DNA from: Actinophytocola sp963729115
GTDB taxonomy: Bacteria > Actinomycetota > Actinomycetes > Mycobacteriales > Pseudonocardiaceae
Direction of reading: 5' to 3'
Assembly (NCBI GenBank): GCA_963729115.1
Contig: CAVSMR010000003.1
Coordinates: 310,001 to 374,000, forward strand
Length of the DNA stretch: 64,000 nt
The translations under genes and the position numbers were made by a program. A model generated the notes under the pieces. The model was not told the origin of the DNA. It saw nothing but the letters and a program-made list of their open reading frames with translations, and ran no database searches. Positions 50,635 to 58,888 of the stretch are shown in pieces; position 1 is the stretch's first letter, and each line of letters opens with the position of its first letter.

Positions 50635-51843
50635 TTAGGTCGTTACATCCGCGCCGAGGAACCGGTCGAGCTCGCCGAGGAACTCCGGCCACGCCGGCTC
50701 GCCCGCGGTCAGGATGTGGTTGCGGCTGGGCAGGAACCGCAGCTCGCTGTCTGGGATCAACGCGGCGAGGTCCTGGGCCTGCGAGCGCGGCACGCGCAGG
50801 TCGTCGCGGGAGTGCAGGATCAGCGTGGGGCAGCGCACGCGCGGCGCGAGCGCGGAGACGTCGATCTGCGCGAACACGTCGAGGAAGCGCACGACGTTCT
50901 CCGTCGACGTGGTGGCCCGCTGCAGGTCGTTGAACGCGTCCCACAGCGCGCGGTCGCCGTCGGGGAGGAACTGGCTGGCGAACACCTGCCGGAACGTCGG
51001 GTCGTCGTGCCGCCAGCCGATCCGGCCCAGCTGCAGGTCCAGCGCCGCCTCCTCGCGCTCGTCGGGTGTGCGGGCCCGGGCGGACCGGCCGCGGCAGTAC
51101 GCGCCGGCGAGCGCCAGGTGCGACACCCGCTCCGGATGCCGCACCGCGTAGGCGATCGCGACCGCGCCGCCCTGCGAGACGCCGAGCAGGGGGAAGCGCT
51201 CCAGGCCCACGGCGTCCACGACCTGCTCGAGGTCGTGGACCCACGCGCCGAAGCTGAAGTCGGCGACGTCCCAGTCCGACAGGCCGCAGCCGCGCTCGTC
51301 GTAGCGCACCAGCCGGTGGCGGCTGGACAGCTCGTCGATCCAGTGCGACCAGATCGGGCTGCGCCACTCCAGGTCGAGGTGGGTGAGCCAGTTCGCGACC
51401 TTGACCAGCGGCGGCCCGCTGCCCGAGATCGCGTACGCCACCCGCACGCCGTCCGGCGAGACGCAGTAGCGGATCTGTTGCGGCGCCCGGTCGTCCGCCG
51501 GTTCCGGCACGAACTCGACGGGCGCCGCCGGGGTGACGGTCAGCTCGACGTCGGCGACGAACCGGTAGCCGACCCCGTGCACGGTCGCGATGACCCGCTG
51601 CTGGTTGCCGTCGTCGCCGAGCGCGCGGCGCAGCATCTTGACCCGGCTGGTGAGCGCGGACTCGCTGACGAACCGCCCGCCCCACACCGCGTCCAGCAGC
51701 TCGGTCTTCGCCACGACCCGGTCGCGGTGCTCGATCAGGTGCGTCAGCAGCGTGAAGACCTGCGGTTCGACGTGCACGAGATCGCCCCCGCGCCGCAGCT
51801 CGACCCGCCGCGGGTCCAGCTGGCAGTCGGCGAACCGGTACAC
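50635..51843 (-). CDS. Winged-helix regulator fused to an alpha/beta hydrolase
   Basis: A 402-residue fusion. Residues 1-95 are an OmpR/PhoB-type winged helix (ELRRGGDLVHVEPQVFTLL, RFVSESALTSRVKMLRRAL, VIATVHGVGYRF), as in CadC-like proteins but with no receiver or membrane part. Residues 125-402 are an alpha/beta hydrolase: WRSPIWSHWIDEL, YDERGCGLSDW, elbow GVSQGGAVAIA, and SRNHILTAG with the His. The hydrolase may act as a ligand sensor rather than an enzyme. Start: GTG 51843 (VYRFADCQLD), by family length; ATG 51876 is in frame too. It is divergent from the methyltransferase operon and probably controls it. Confidence 0.87.
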   Translation of the reverse strand: MYRFADCQLDPRRVELRRGGDLVHVEPQVFTLLTHLIEHRDRVVAKTELLDAVWGGRFVSESALTSRVKMLRRALGDDGNQQRVIATVHGVGYRFVADVELTVTPAAPVEFVPEPADDRAPQQIRYCVSPDGVRVAYAISGSGPPLVKVANWLTHLDLEWRSPIWSHWIDELSSRHRLVRYDERGCGLSDWDVADFSFGAWVHDLEQVVDAVGLERFPLLGVSQGGAVAIAYAVRHPERVSHLALAGAYCRGRSARARTPDEREEAALDLQLGRIGWRHDDPTFRQVFASQFLPDGDRALWDAFNDLQRATTSTENVVRFLDVFAQIDVSALAPRVRCPTLILHSRDDLRVPRSQAQDLAALIPDSELRFLPSRNHILTAGEPAWPEFLGELDRFLGADVTT

Positions 51844-51958
51844 GTCTACACCCAATCTCCACCGGATCCCCATCATCCCGCCAAGACTCGGCGCTGACCA
51901 GCACCGATGCTCTCTGCCATGGCGCGCCGACTCCCGGTGCGCAGAGGGAGTGCGGACG

Positions 51959-52780
51959 ATGACCACGAGTTCGACCGAGTACCTGCTCGGGCATGACGAG
52001 AACGAGCTGGCCCGGCTCGAACACCAGGCGGGCATGCTGGCGCCGGCGACCCGCGCGATCCTCGGCCTCGCGGGCATCAGGCCGGGGATGCGGGTGCTGG
52101 ACCTGGGCACGGGGGCGGGGGACGTCGCCTTCGAGGTGGCCGGCCTCGTCGGGCCGGAGGGGTCAGTCGTCGGGGTGGACCAGTCGGTGAAGGCGCTGGG
52201 GTACGCGGCCGTGCGCGCGGAACGGCGCGCGCTGACCAACGTCTCGTTCATCCACGACGACCTGCAGACGACCCGCCTCGAGGACGAGTTCGACGCGGTC
52301 GTGGGCCGGCTGATCCTGCTGTACACCCCCGAGCCCGCGCAGATCCTGCGCAAGTTCGCCGCGCTGGTCCGCCCGGGCGGGGTCGTCGCGGTGATGGAGT
52401 TCGAGATGACCGCGGCGGGCACGCTGCCCTCGACCGAGCTCAGCAGGCGCGTGGTCTCCTGGATCTGCGAGGGGTTCGACCGGTCCGGTCTGGACGCGAG
52501 CCTGGGCGCGAAGCTGGGCGGGATCATGGCCGGCGCCGGCCTCGCCGACGCCACCGTGGTCGGCCTGCAGGGCTACCGCGCACCCGGCGACCCGGCCGGC
52601 CCGAAGCTCGCCGCCGAGACCGTCCGGACGCTGCTGCCCGCCATCGAGAAGACGGGCATCGCGACCGCCGCCGAGGTCGACATCGACACGCTCGAGGCCC
52701 GCCTGGCGGAGGAGAGCATCCGGCTCGGCACGACGTTCAAGCCGCCGACCCTCGTCGGCGCGTGGGCCCGGATCGGGTGA
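51959..52780 (+). CDS. Class I SAM-dependent methyltransferase
   Basis: A 273-residue methyltransferase: motif I VLDLGTGAGDVAF, then VVGVDQSVKALGYA with the acidic residue binding the ribose, DDLQTTRLEDEFDAV, and LVRPGGVVAVMEF. The fold is that of UbiE/cyclopropane-type small-molecule methyltransferases. It is the first gene of a run with an FAD oxidoreductase, spaced 11 bp, divergent from the winged-helix/hydrolase regulator. The substrate is unknown; pairing with a flavoprotein is common in aromatic or secondary-metabolite tailoring. Confidence 0.88.
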   Translation: MTTSSTEYLLGHDENELARLEHQAGMLAPATRAILGLAGIRPGMRVLDLGTGAGDVAFEVAGLVGPEGSVVGVDQSVKALGYAAVRAERRALTNVSFIHDDLQTTRLEDEFDAVVGRLILLYTPEPAQILRKFAALVRPGGVVAVMEFEMTAAGTLPSTELSRRVVSWICEGFDRSGLDASLGAKLGGIMAGAGLADATVVGLQGYRAPGDPAGPKLAAETVRTLLPAIEKTGIATAAEVDIDTLEARLAEESIRLGTTFKPPTLVGAWARIG

Positions 52781-52791
52781 GGGCGAACGTG

Positions 52792-54168
52792 ATGCGCAAC
52801 GAACACGCGGTGGTGCTCGGCGCGAGCATGGCGGGGCTGCTCGCGGCGCGGGTGCTCGCCGACCACTACGAGCGGGTGACCATCGTCGAGCGGGACCGCC
52901 TGCCGGTGCGGGTGGCGCAGCGGCGCGGCGTCCCGCAGGGCCGGCACGTGCACGGCCTGCTGCCCAGCGGCTGCCACGTCCTGGGCGAGCTGTTCCCCGG
53001 GCTGCTGGACGAGCTGGTCGAGGCCGGCGGGACGAAGCTGGACGACTACACGAGGTTCCACCTCGCGCCCGACGGCACGCACCGGATCTCGCCGGCGGTC
53101 GACGTCGAGCCCATCTACCAGCCGAGCCGGCCGTTCCTCGAGACCGGCCTGCGGAGCCGGGTCCGCGGTCTGTCCAATGTGGAGTTCCGGGACGGCTGCG
53201 ACGCCGTCGGGCTGGTGACCCGCGCGGCGCGCGAGCGGGTCGCCGGGGTGCGGGTGGCCGGTCGCGACGGGCGGGCCGAGGAGGTGCTGGACGCCGACCT
53301 CGTGGTCGACGCGACCGGCCGCGGCTCGCGCACGCCCGCGTGGCTCGCCGGTCTCGGCTACGCCGAGCCGGCGGTGGAGCAGATCGTCGTCGACGTGCGG
53401 TACGCGAGCCGGCTGGTCCGGCTCCCGCCGGGCGCGGTGCGGGAGACGCTCACCGTGATCGGCGCGGCGCCCGACCGGCCGCGCGGGATGGGCCTGTTCG
53501 CCTACGAGGACGGCACGTGGATGTTCACCGTGTCCGGCTACGCGGGCCACCACCCCGAGCCGGACTACGACTCGATGGTCGACTTCGCGGCCGGGTTCGC
53601 GCCGCCGCACATGATCGAGGCCCTGCGCGCGGCGCAGCCGCTCGACGCCGTGTCGACGTTCCGGTTCCGGGCGAACCGGCGGCTGCGCTACGACCGCATG
53701 CGCCGGTTCCCCGCGGGCCTGCTCGTGTTCGGCGATGCGATGTGCAGCTTCAACCCGATCTACGGGCAGGGCATGTCGGTCGCTGCGCTGCAGGCCATGG
53801 CGCTGCGCAGCTGCCTGCGCGGCGGGGACCACGGGCTCGCGCGCCGGTTCTTCGCCGCCGCCGCCAAGCCGATCGACGCGGCGTGGCAGCTGGCCGTCGG
53901 CGCGGACCTGGCGCTGCCGCAGGTCGAGGGACCGCGCCCGCTGCCGGTTCGGCTGGTGAACGCCTACGTCAAGCGGGTGCTCGTCGCGGCCGCGCACGAC
54001 CCGGTCGTGGCGGCGCGCTTCCTCCGGGTGAGCGCGTTCCTCATGAAGCCGCCGATGCTGATGACGCCGCCGATCGTGGCGCGGGTGGTCGCCGGCAACC
54101 GCCGGGCCCGCCACCCGCAGGTGCCGGTGCTGCCCGAACGGGAGAGGGCGGGTATGCATGGGGCATGA
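52792..54168 (+). CDS. FAD-dependent oxidoreductase
   Basis: A 458-residue flavoprotein of the UbiH/geranylgeranyl-reductase type: dinucleotide site VVLGASMAGLLAARVL, the Arg-rich region RRGVPQGRHVHGLLPSG, DLVVDATGRGSRTPAWL, and the second FAD site VFGDAMCSFNPIYGQGMSVA. Such enzymes hydroxylate or halogenate substrates, or reduce isoprenoids. ATG 52792 lies 9 bp after GAGGG; GTG 52777 would overlap the methyltransferase stop. Its stop overlaps the next gene by ATGA. C-terminal hydrophobic stretches may touch the membrane. Confidence 0.87.
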   Translation: MRNEHAVVLGASMAGLLAARVLADHYERVTIVERDRLPVRVAQRRGVPQGRHVHGLLPSGCHVLGELFPGLLDELVEAGGTKLDDYTRFHLAPDGTHRISPAVDVEPIYQPSRPFLETGLRSRVRGLSNVEFRDGCDAVGLVTRAARERVAGVRVAGRDGRAEEVLDADLVVDATGRGSRTPAWLAGLGYAEPAVEQIVVDVRYASRLVRLPPGAVRETLTVIGAAPDRPRGMGLFAYEDGTWMFTVSGYAGHHPEPDYDSMVDFAAGFAPPHMIEALRAAQPLDAVSTFRFRANRRLRYDRMRRFPAGLLVFGDAMCSFNPIYGQGMSVAALQAMALRSCLRGGDHGLARRFFAAAAKPIDAAWQLAVGADLALPQVEGPRPLPVRLVNAYVKRVLVAAAHDPVVAARFLRVSAFLMKPPMLMTPPIVARVVAGNRRARHPQVPVLPERERAGMHGA

Positions 54169-54617
54169 GGTTCGTCGTGCAGCGGCACCGGGCGCGGCGG
54201 CTGCATTACGACCTCCGGCTGGAAATGGGCGGGGTGCTGGCCAGCTGGGCGGTGCCGAAGGGCCCGACCCTCGACCCCGGCGCCCGCGTGCTGGCCGTGC
54301 ACGTCGACGACCACAGCCTCGCCGAGCTCGACCTCGAGGGTGTGGTCGGTACCGGTGACAAGATCGTCTGGGACCGGGGGACCTGGACGCCCGCGAAGAC
54401 CGACGACCCGCTGCTGGCGGTGGCCCAGGGCGAGCTGCACTTCGACCTGGACGGCGAGAAGCTGGCCGGCCGGTTCGTGCTGATCCGCCGCGACCCGAAG
54501 AACTGGCTGCTGGTGCACAAGAACGACGAGTTCGCCGTCCGGGGGTGGGATCCGGAGCACCTGCCGCGGTCGGTGAAGTCCGGGCGCACCAACGAAGAGG
54601 TCGCCGAACTGGGTTGA
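54165..54617 (+). CDS. Stand-alone LigD-type 3'-phosphoesterase
   Basis: A 150-residue protein corresponding to the phosphoesterase module of LigD: RLHYDLRLEMGG holds the catalytic His14 and Asp16, SWAVPKGPTLDPG and AVHVDDHSLAE follow, and the end is RFVLIRRDPKNWLLVHKND. The module trims 3'-phosphate or ribonucleotide ends during non-homologous end joining. Here it is separate from any ligase or polymerase and is translationally coupled (ATGA) to a flavoprotein gene, so end-joining context is missing. Confidence 0.9.
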   Translation: MRFVVQRHRARRLHYDLRLEMGGVLASWAVPKGPTLDPGARVLAVHVDDHSLAELDLEGVVGTGDKIVWDRGTWTPAKTDDPLLAVAQGELHFDLDGEKLAGRFVLIRRDPKNWLLVHKNDEFAVRGWDPEHLPRSVKSGRTNEEVAELG

Positions 54618-54639
54618 CCAGCCGGGTTGACTGGGAGGT

Positions 54640-55470
54640 ATGAAGCTCGCGCTCTACGGCCTGCACCGCGGCAGCAGCGCCGATCCCGACACGCTCGCCC
54701 GCCGCGCGCGGCTGGCCGAGGACGCCGGGCTCGACGAGCTCTGGGTCGGCGACCACATCGCGCTGCCGGTCACCGACGACGGCGACCCGGCGGACCAGCC
54801 CCGGCTCGAGGCCGTCGTCACGCTGGCGCACCTCGCCGCGGTGACCACCCGGATCGGGCTCGGGTTCGGCGTCATCGTGCTGCCGCAGCGCCAGCCGGTC
54901 CTGCTCGCCAAGCAGCTCGCGTCCATCGACGTGCTGTCCAAGGGCCGGCTGACGGTCGGCATCGGCGTCGGGTGGGTCGAGCCGGAGCTCACCGCGCTCG
55001 GTGCCTCCCTCGCCGACCGCGCGGCGCGGACCGACGAGTACCTGGACGCGATGCGGGCCCTGTGGGACGAGCCGGTCCCGTCGTTCCGCGGCCGGTTCGT
55101 GTCGTTCGACGGCGTGGTCCAGCGGCCGCGGCCGGTGCAGCGCCCGCACCCGCCACTCGTGCTCGGCGGCCACTCCGCGGGCGCCTACCGGCGCGCGGTC
55201 CGCCACGGGAACGGCTGGTACGGCTGGGATCTCGACCCCGGTCAGGCCGCCGAGTCGATCGCGCGGCTGCGCGCGGCGGGGGAGCGCCCGCCGGGTCTCG
55301 GCGAGCTGGAGATCACGATCACCCCGCCCGGCACGCCCGATCCCGACACCGTCCGGCGCTACGCCGAGGCCGGCGTGCACCGGCTCGTCGTGCAACCGCA
55401 CACGATGGACGGCACCGCGATCGAGGAGCTGATCACGACGATGGGCGAGACCCTGGTGGGCCGGCACTGA
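54640..55470 (+). CDS. LLM-class F420-dependent oxidoreductase
   Basis: A 276-residue luciferase-like monooxygenase-fold protein: GLDELWVGDHIALP, RIGLGFGVIVLPQRQPVLLAKQ split between strand and helix, GRLTVGIGVGWVEPE and PPLVLGGHSAGAYRRA. In actinobacteria such TIM-barrel proteins commonly use coenzyme F420 to reduce or oxidise small molecules. It is 22 bp after the phosphoesterase gene and may belong to the same run. The last 38 bp overlap the convergent SRPBCC gene. Confidence 0.9.
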   Translation: MKLALYGLHRGSSADPDTLARRARLAEDAGLDELWVGDHIALPVTDDGDPADQPRLEAVVTLAHLAAVTTRIGLGFGVIVLPQRQPVLLAKQLASIDVLSKGRLTVGIGVGWVEPELTALGASLADRAARTDEYLDAMRALWDEPVPSFRGRFVSFDGVVQRPRPVQRPHPPLVLGGHSAGAYRRAVRHGNGWYGWDLDPGQAAESIARLRAAGERPPGLGELEITITPPGTPDPDTVRRYAEAGVHRLVVQPHTMDGTAIEELITTMGETLVGRH

Positions 55471-55894
55471 GCAGCTCGGCCCGGGCCTTCAGCGCGTGCG
55501 CCACCGCGTCGAAGCCCTCCTTGATCCACTCGCCGGTCGATGCCATGACCCGCGCGGCATGCGTTCCGGTGAACGTGTCGGTGGTGCGGTAGGCGCAGCG
55601 GTCGGCCCCGCGCGCGGTGAGCCACTGGTCCCGGACCGCGTGCACGCCGGGCAGCTCCGCGCCGGTGTCGTAGCGCAGGTGGCGCGGCGGGTCGACGACC
55701 CGGATGTACTCGCGGCTGACGAGCCCCGACGCGAGCGTGAGCACCACGGGCGCGCCGAGCTCGAGCGTCGTCTCCACGCGGACGGTGAACGGGTTCCACT
55801 GTGGATAGCGTGCGAAGTCGGTCAGCACGTCCCACACGTGCGCCGCCGGGGCCGCGATCTCGACCTCGGCCGAGGCCACCACGTGGGCGCTCAT
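55433..55894 (-). CDS. SRPBCC-family protein of the DUF1214 operon
   Basis: A 153-residue SRPBCC protein: VEIAAPAAHVWDVLTDFARYP, then NPFTVRVETTLELGAPVVLT, and the last helix STGEWIKEGFDAVAHALKA. The ATG overlaps the SDR stop (ATGA). In this operon it is a candidate carrier of a hydrophobic sterol-like or fatty ligand, though that is inference. It is the last gene of a four-gene coupled operon. Confidence 0.88.
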   Translation of the reverse strand: MSAHVVASAEVEIAAPAAHVWDVLTDFARYPQWNPFTVRVETTLELGAPVVLTLASGLVSREYIRVVDPPRHLRYDTGAELPGVHAVRDQWLTARGADRCAYRTTDTFTGTHAARVMASTGEWIKEGFDAVAHALKARAELLSAGPPGSRPSS

Positions 55895-56667
55895 GCCGGC
55901 ATGTACTCCCCGCCGTTGACGTCCAGCACCGCGCCGGTCACCTCGGAGGCCAGCCGCGACAGCAGGAACAGCACCGCGCCCGCGCACGCGTCGTCGGCCG
56001 GGATGCGCCCGAGCGGGTTGCGCGCGGCGATCTCGTCGTACACGTCCTGCTCGCGCACCCCCCGCTCGTTCGCGGTCATCGTGAGGTAGAACCGCACGCC
56101 CGGGCCGTCGAGCCAGCCCAGCACCGCCTGGTTGACCCGGATGCCGCGCTCGCCGAGCTCGGCCGCCAGGTACTGCGTGGCACACGCCATCGCCGCCTTG
56201 GCCACCGCGTAGCCGCCCTCGCCACGGTGCGGCCTGCGCGTGGACATGGTGCCGATGTTGACGATCGAGCCGCCGCCGGTCATGTGCGGCACCACCGCGC
56301 GGGTCATCTCGAGCGCGCCGTGCAGGATGATGTCGAGCGATCGGCGCAGCTGCTTGTCCGGCGTGTCCAGCAGGTCGGTGAAGCCGGGGTGCGAGTACGC
56401 GGAGTTGACCAGCCCGGTGACCGTGCCGAACCGGTCCACCGCCATCCGCACCACGCCGGCGACCTCGTCCGGCCGGCGCACGTCGCACGCGACCCCGACC
56501 GCCTCGCCGCCCGCGGCCGCCACCTCCTGCGCCACCGCGGCCGTCACCGTCGTGGAGCGGGCGGCCATCACCACCTTCGCGCCCGCCGCGGCCGCGCGGA
56601 CCGCGAGCTTGGCGCCGAGCCCGGGGCCGACCCCGGAGATGACGACGACCTCGTCGGCGAGGATCAC
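55891..56667 (-). CDS. SDR family oxidoreductase of the DUF1214 operon
   Basis: A 258-residue SDR. ISGVGPGLGAKLAV is the nucleotide-binding loop, NSAYSHPG stands in for NNAG, IVNIGTMS has the strand before the active site, and YAVAKAAMACA gives the catalytic Tyr-x-x-x-Lys. The Ser usually found before Tyr is within STRRP. It starts at GTG 56667, overlapping the sulfotransferase stop. A homologue pairing of SDR and sulfotransferase behind KstR sites is known to me from the cholesterol region of mycobacteria (around Rv3529c-Rv3531c, from memory). Confidence 0.9.
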   Translation of the reverse strand: MILADEVVVISGVGPGLGAKLAVRAAAAGAKVVMAARSTTVTAAVAQEVAAAGGEAVGVACDVRRPDEVAGVVRMAVDRFGTVTGLVNSAYSHPGFTDLLDTPDKQLRRSLDIILHGALEMTRAVVPHMTGGGSIVNIGTMSTRRPHRGEGGYAVAKAAMACATQYLAAELGERGIRVNQAVLGWLDGPGVRFYLTMTANERGVREQDVYDEIAARNPLGRIPADDACAGAVLFLLSRLASEVTGAVLDVNGGEYMPA

Positions 56668-57800
56668 AGGTACACCTCCGTGTAGAACGCGAAGTCCCGC
56701 TCGAGCTGTTCGGCGGACAGGCCGAAGTCGGCCGGGGCGTAGGTGTGCGCGCCGTGCCGCTCCCGCCGGTTCCGTTCCACATAGGACTCGAACGCGGCGC
56801 GGTCGGCGTCGTCCGGGTCGAGCCCGAGCTCGGCGAGCACCCGGCACGCCTGCGCGACCGGGCCGGCGACCATCTCCGCGTACCGCACGTCCACGAACCG
56901 CCCGGGGCGCCGGGACCGGGTGCCGTCGAACGAGCGCAGGGTGTCGGCGAAGCACGCGCTCCAGTACGGGCCCGCGGCCAGCCGGTCGACGTCCTCGCTG
57001 TACTGCGCGGAGATCGTCACCACCATCGAGGCGTAGGAGGGCACCGCGCTGGCCGGTGACCGGTGCGTCATGACGATGCGGCAGCCGGGGAACGTGTCGA
57101 GCACGGTGTCCGCCGCCATCAGGTGGTGCGGCGACTTGAGCACCCAGGCGCGCCCCGCGCGGGCCGGGTCCTGCCACTGCAGCACCTGCAGCCACTCGCG
57201 CAGCTCGCGGTAGGCCGGCGTCTGGTCGGTGGCGCGCAGCCACGCGCCGTAGGAGGGGATCGCGTAGAAGGAGTCGAAGCTCATCGACGTGAACGTCCGG
57301 TCGAGCAGGATGACGTCCTCCTCGGGGCCGTCCCACTCGATCGTGTGGATGCCGGTGAAGTCCGGCGACATGTCGAGGAAGAGCTTCGCGCGCTCGCGGG
57401 CGCGGCGCTTGCGTTCCGCCGCGTCCGGGCCCTCGCCGGGGAAGGGGAGCGGGTAGGACGTCTCCCAGGACAGCGTCGAGGTGAGCTTGGGGGAGGCGGC
57501 GAGCAGCCGGTGCAGCAGCGTGGACCCCGTCCGCGGCAGCCCGCAGATCTCCGCCGCGACCGTCACCTCAGTGTCACGGATCTCGGGATGCTCGGCCTGC
57601 AGGGCCTTCAGCCGGAGCCGGTCGCCGAGCAGCGCGGTGAGCCGGCGGCGGGTCAGCTCGAGCCCGAGCTCGCTCAGCCGGGCCTCCTCGTTGAGCGCGC
57701 CGACCAGGACGTTCAGCGGTTCGACGAACCACTCGTCGCCGTAGTCGGCGAGCCCGGTCCGCTCGCGCGCGGCGTCGAGCAGCTCGCCGGCGCGGATCAC
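56664..57800 (-). CDS. Sulfotransferase-family protein
   Basis: A 378-residue protein with the PAPS 5'-phosphosulfate loop CGLPRTGSTLLHRLL and the 3'-phosphate region CRIVMTHRSPASAVPS. WVLKSPHHLMA is also typical of the family. Such enzymes move sulfate from PAPS to hydroxyl groups of lipids or steroids, although some bacterial members lack that activity. It begins at GTG 57800, overlapping the DUF1214 stop, and its own stop overlaps the SDR start, so all three are coupled. Confidence 0.9.
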   Translation of the reverse strand: MIRAGELLDAARERTGLADYGDEWFVEPLNVLVGALNEEARLSELGLELTRRRLTALLGDRLRLKALQAEHPEIRDTEVTVAAEICGLPRTGSTLLHRLLAASPKLTSTLSWETSYPLPFPGEGPDAAERKRRARERAKLFLDMSPDFTGIHTIEWDGPEEDVILLDRTFTSMSFDSFYAIPSYGAWLRATDQTPAYRELREWLQVLQWQDPARAGRAWVLKSPHHLMAADTVLDTFPGCRIVMTHRSPASAVPSYASMVVTISAQYSEDVDRLAAGPYWSACFADTLRSFDGTRSRRPGRFVDVRYAEMVAGPVAQACRVLAELGLDPDDADRAAFESYVERNRRERHGAHTYAPADFGLSAEQLERDFAFYTEVYL

Positions 57801-58840
57801 GGCCGGATCACCCGGCAGCTCGGGATCGGGTGCTCGGTGGCGCCGAGCCAGCGCAGCAGGGCGGTGCCGCTCGAGTGGCCGGCCGTGTCGATCCAGTTCC
57901 CCCACCCGGGATCCCGCTCGGCGGCGACGATCGTCAACCGGCCGTCGTCGGTCCGCGCGGTGTGCTTGTTGACGGTGATCCGCCGGCCGTGGTCGAGCGA
58001 CTCCATCCACCAGTTGTCGAGCTGGAAGTTCCAGTACGGACAGTCGGGCACCGCGGTCTCGATGACCCATGCCTCGCCGGGCTCGAGCGTCCAGTAGCCG
58101 TGCAGGTAGAAGATCTCCGGGTCGCCGCCGGCGCGCTGGAACATCTCCTGGCCGAAGTCGGGCAGCTCGTTGGGCCGGGTCATGAACAGCTCGGTCCACC
58201 CGGCGAACGTGGCCGCCGTGCCGTGCACGCCGAGCGCCGCCCGGCGCAGGGCCTTGGCCATGAACTCCGGATCGAGTGGCCCCGGTTCCGCGGGCCCGCC
58301 GACACACTCGATGCGCCACTCGCCGGGCACCTCCGTGGTGGCGTCGAGGTAGGTCTGGCGGATCACGAGGCTGGTGGAGTCGGCGGCGAGGGGCAGCCAG
58401 TTCTTGCCGTGCGCCGCGGCGCTGACGGTGATCTCGACCGTGCCGTCGGCGTTCACCACGATGTCCTGGTCGGACAGCTCGCCGGTGGAGGCCATGGTGC
58501 CGTCCTTGGCGTACCGGTTCGCCTTGGAGCCGACGCTGAAGTAGGCGATGCTGCCGCGCGTGCCGGTGAGCCGGTAGGTCCGGTCCCCGCGGACCGTGGC
58601 GGTGAGGTAGACGTTGTCCGGGTTGTCGGCGCCGATCTTGGTCAGGTCGAGCCGGTGCAGGCGGGGGAAGTCGGGGTCGGCGTTCTCGACGGTCATATAG
58701 AGCATCTCGCGGAGCAGCCGGGTGAGGTAGCGGTACCCCTCGGCCCGGTCGAGCGGCGTGTCCGGCGCGGCGGGCCGCAGGACCACGTCGCCCGCCTTGG
58801 CGAGGGCCTGGCAGAACTCCGTCCACGCACCGGCCTCCAC
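57797..58840 (-). CDS. DUF1214 protein, first gene of a KstR-type operon
   Basis: A 347-residue soluble protein. The second half is a DUF1214 domain (AWVIETAVPDCPYWNFQLDN, HGRRITVNKHTAR), a beta-jelly-roll-like fold of unknown reaction. GTG 58840 is chosen because of the ribosome site GGTGAGGAGGG; the longer frame to 58900 would cover the operator. In mycobacteria I recall a related gene (Rv3531c) in the KstR regulon. It leads the coupled operon DUF1214, sulfotransferase, SDR, SRPBCC. Confidence 0.85.
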   Translation of the reverse strand: MEAGAWTEFCQALAKAGDVVLRPAAPDTPLDRAEGYRYLTRLLREMLYMTVENADPDFPRLHRLDLTKIGADNPDNVYLTATVRGDRTYRLTGTRGSIAYFSVGSKANRYAKDGTMASTGELSDQDIVVNADGTVEITVSAAAHGKNWLPLAADSTSLVIRQTYLDATTEVPGEWRIECVGGPAEPGPLDPEFMAKALRRAALGVHGTAATFAGWTELFMTRPNELPDFGQEMFQRAGGDPEIFYLHGYWTLEPGEAWVIETAVPDCPYWNFQLDNWWMESLDHGRRITVNKHTARTDDGRLTIVAAERDPGWGNWIDTAGHSSGTALLRWLGATEHPIPSCRVIRP

Positions 58841-58861
58841 GGCACCCTCCTCACCCCAAAC

Positions 58862-58875
58862 TAGAACACGTTCTA
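58862..58875. promoter_or_regulatory. KstR-type operator
   Basis: TAGAAC-AC-GTTCTA: perfect 6-bp arms around AC, matching TNNAACNNGTTNNA, the consensus of the TetR repressor KstR that controls cholesterol breakdown in mycobacteria and rhodococci. It ends 22 bp upstream of the DUF1214 start. Confidence 0.65.
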
Positions 58876-58888
58876 CCAGACCCTCACC

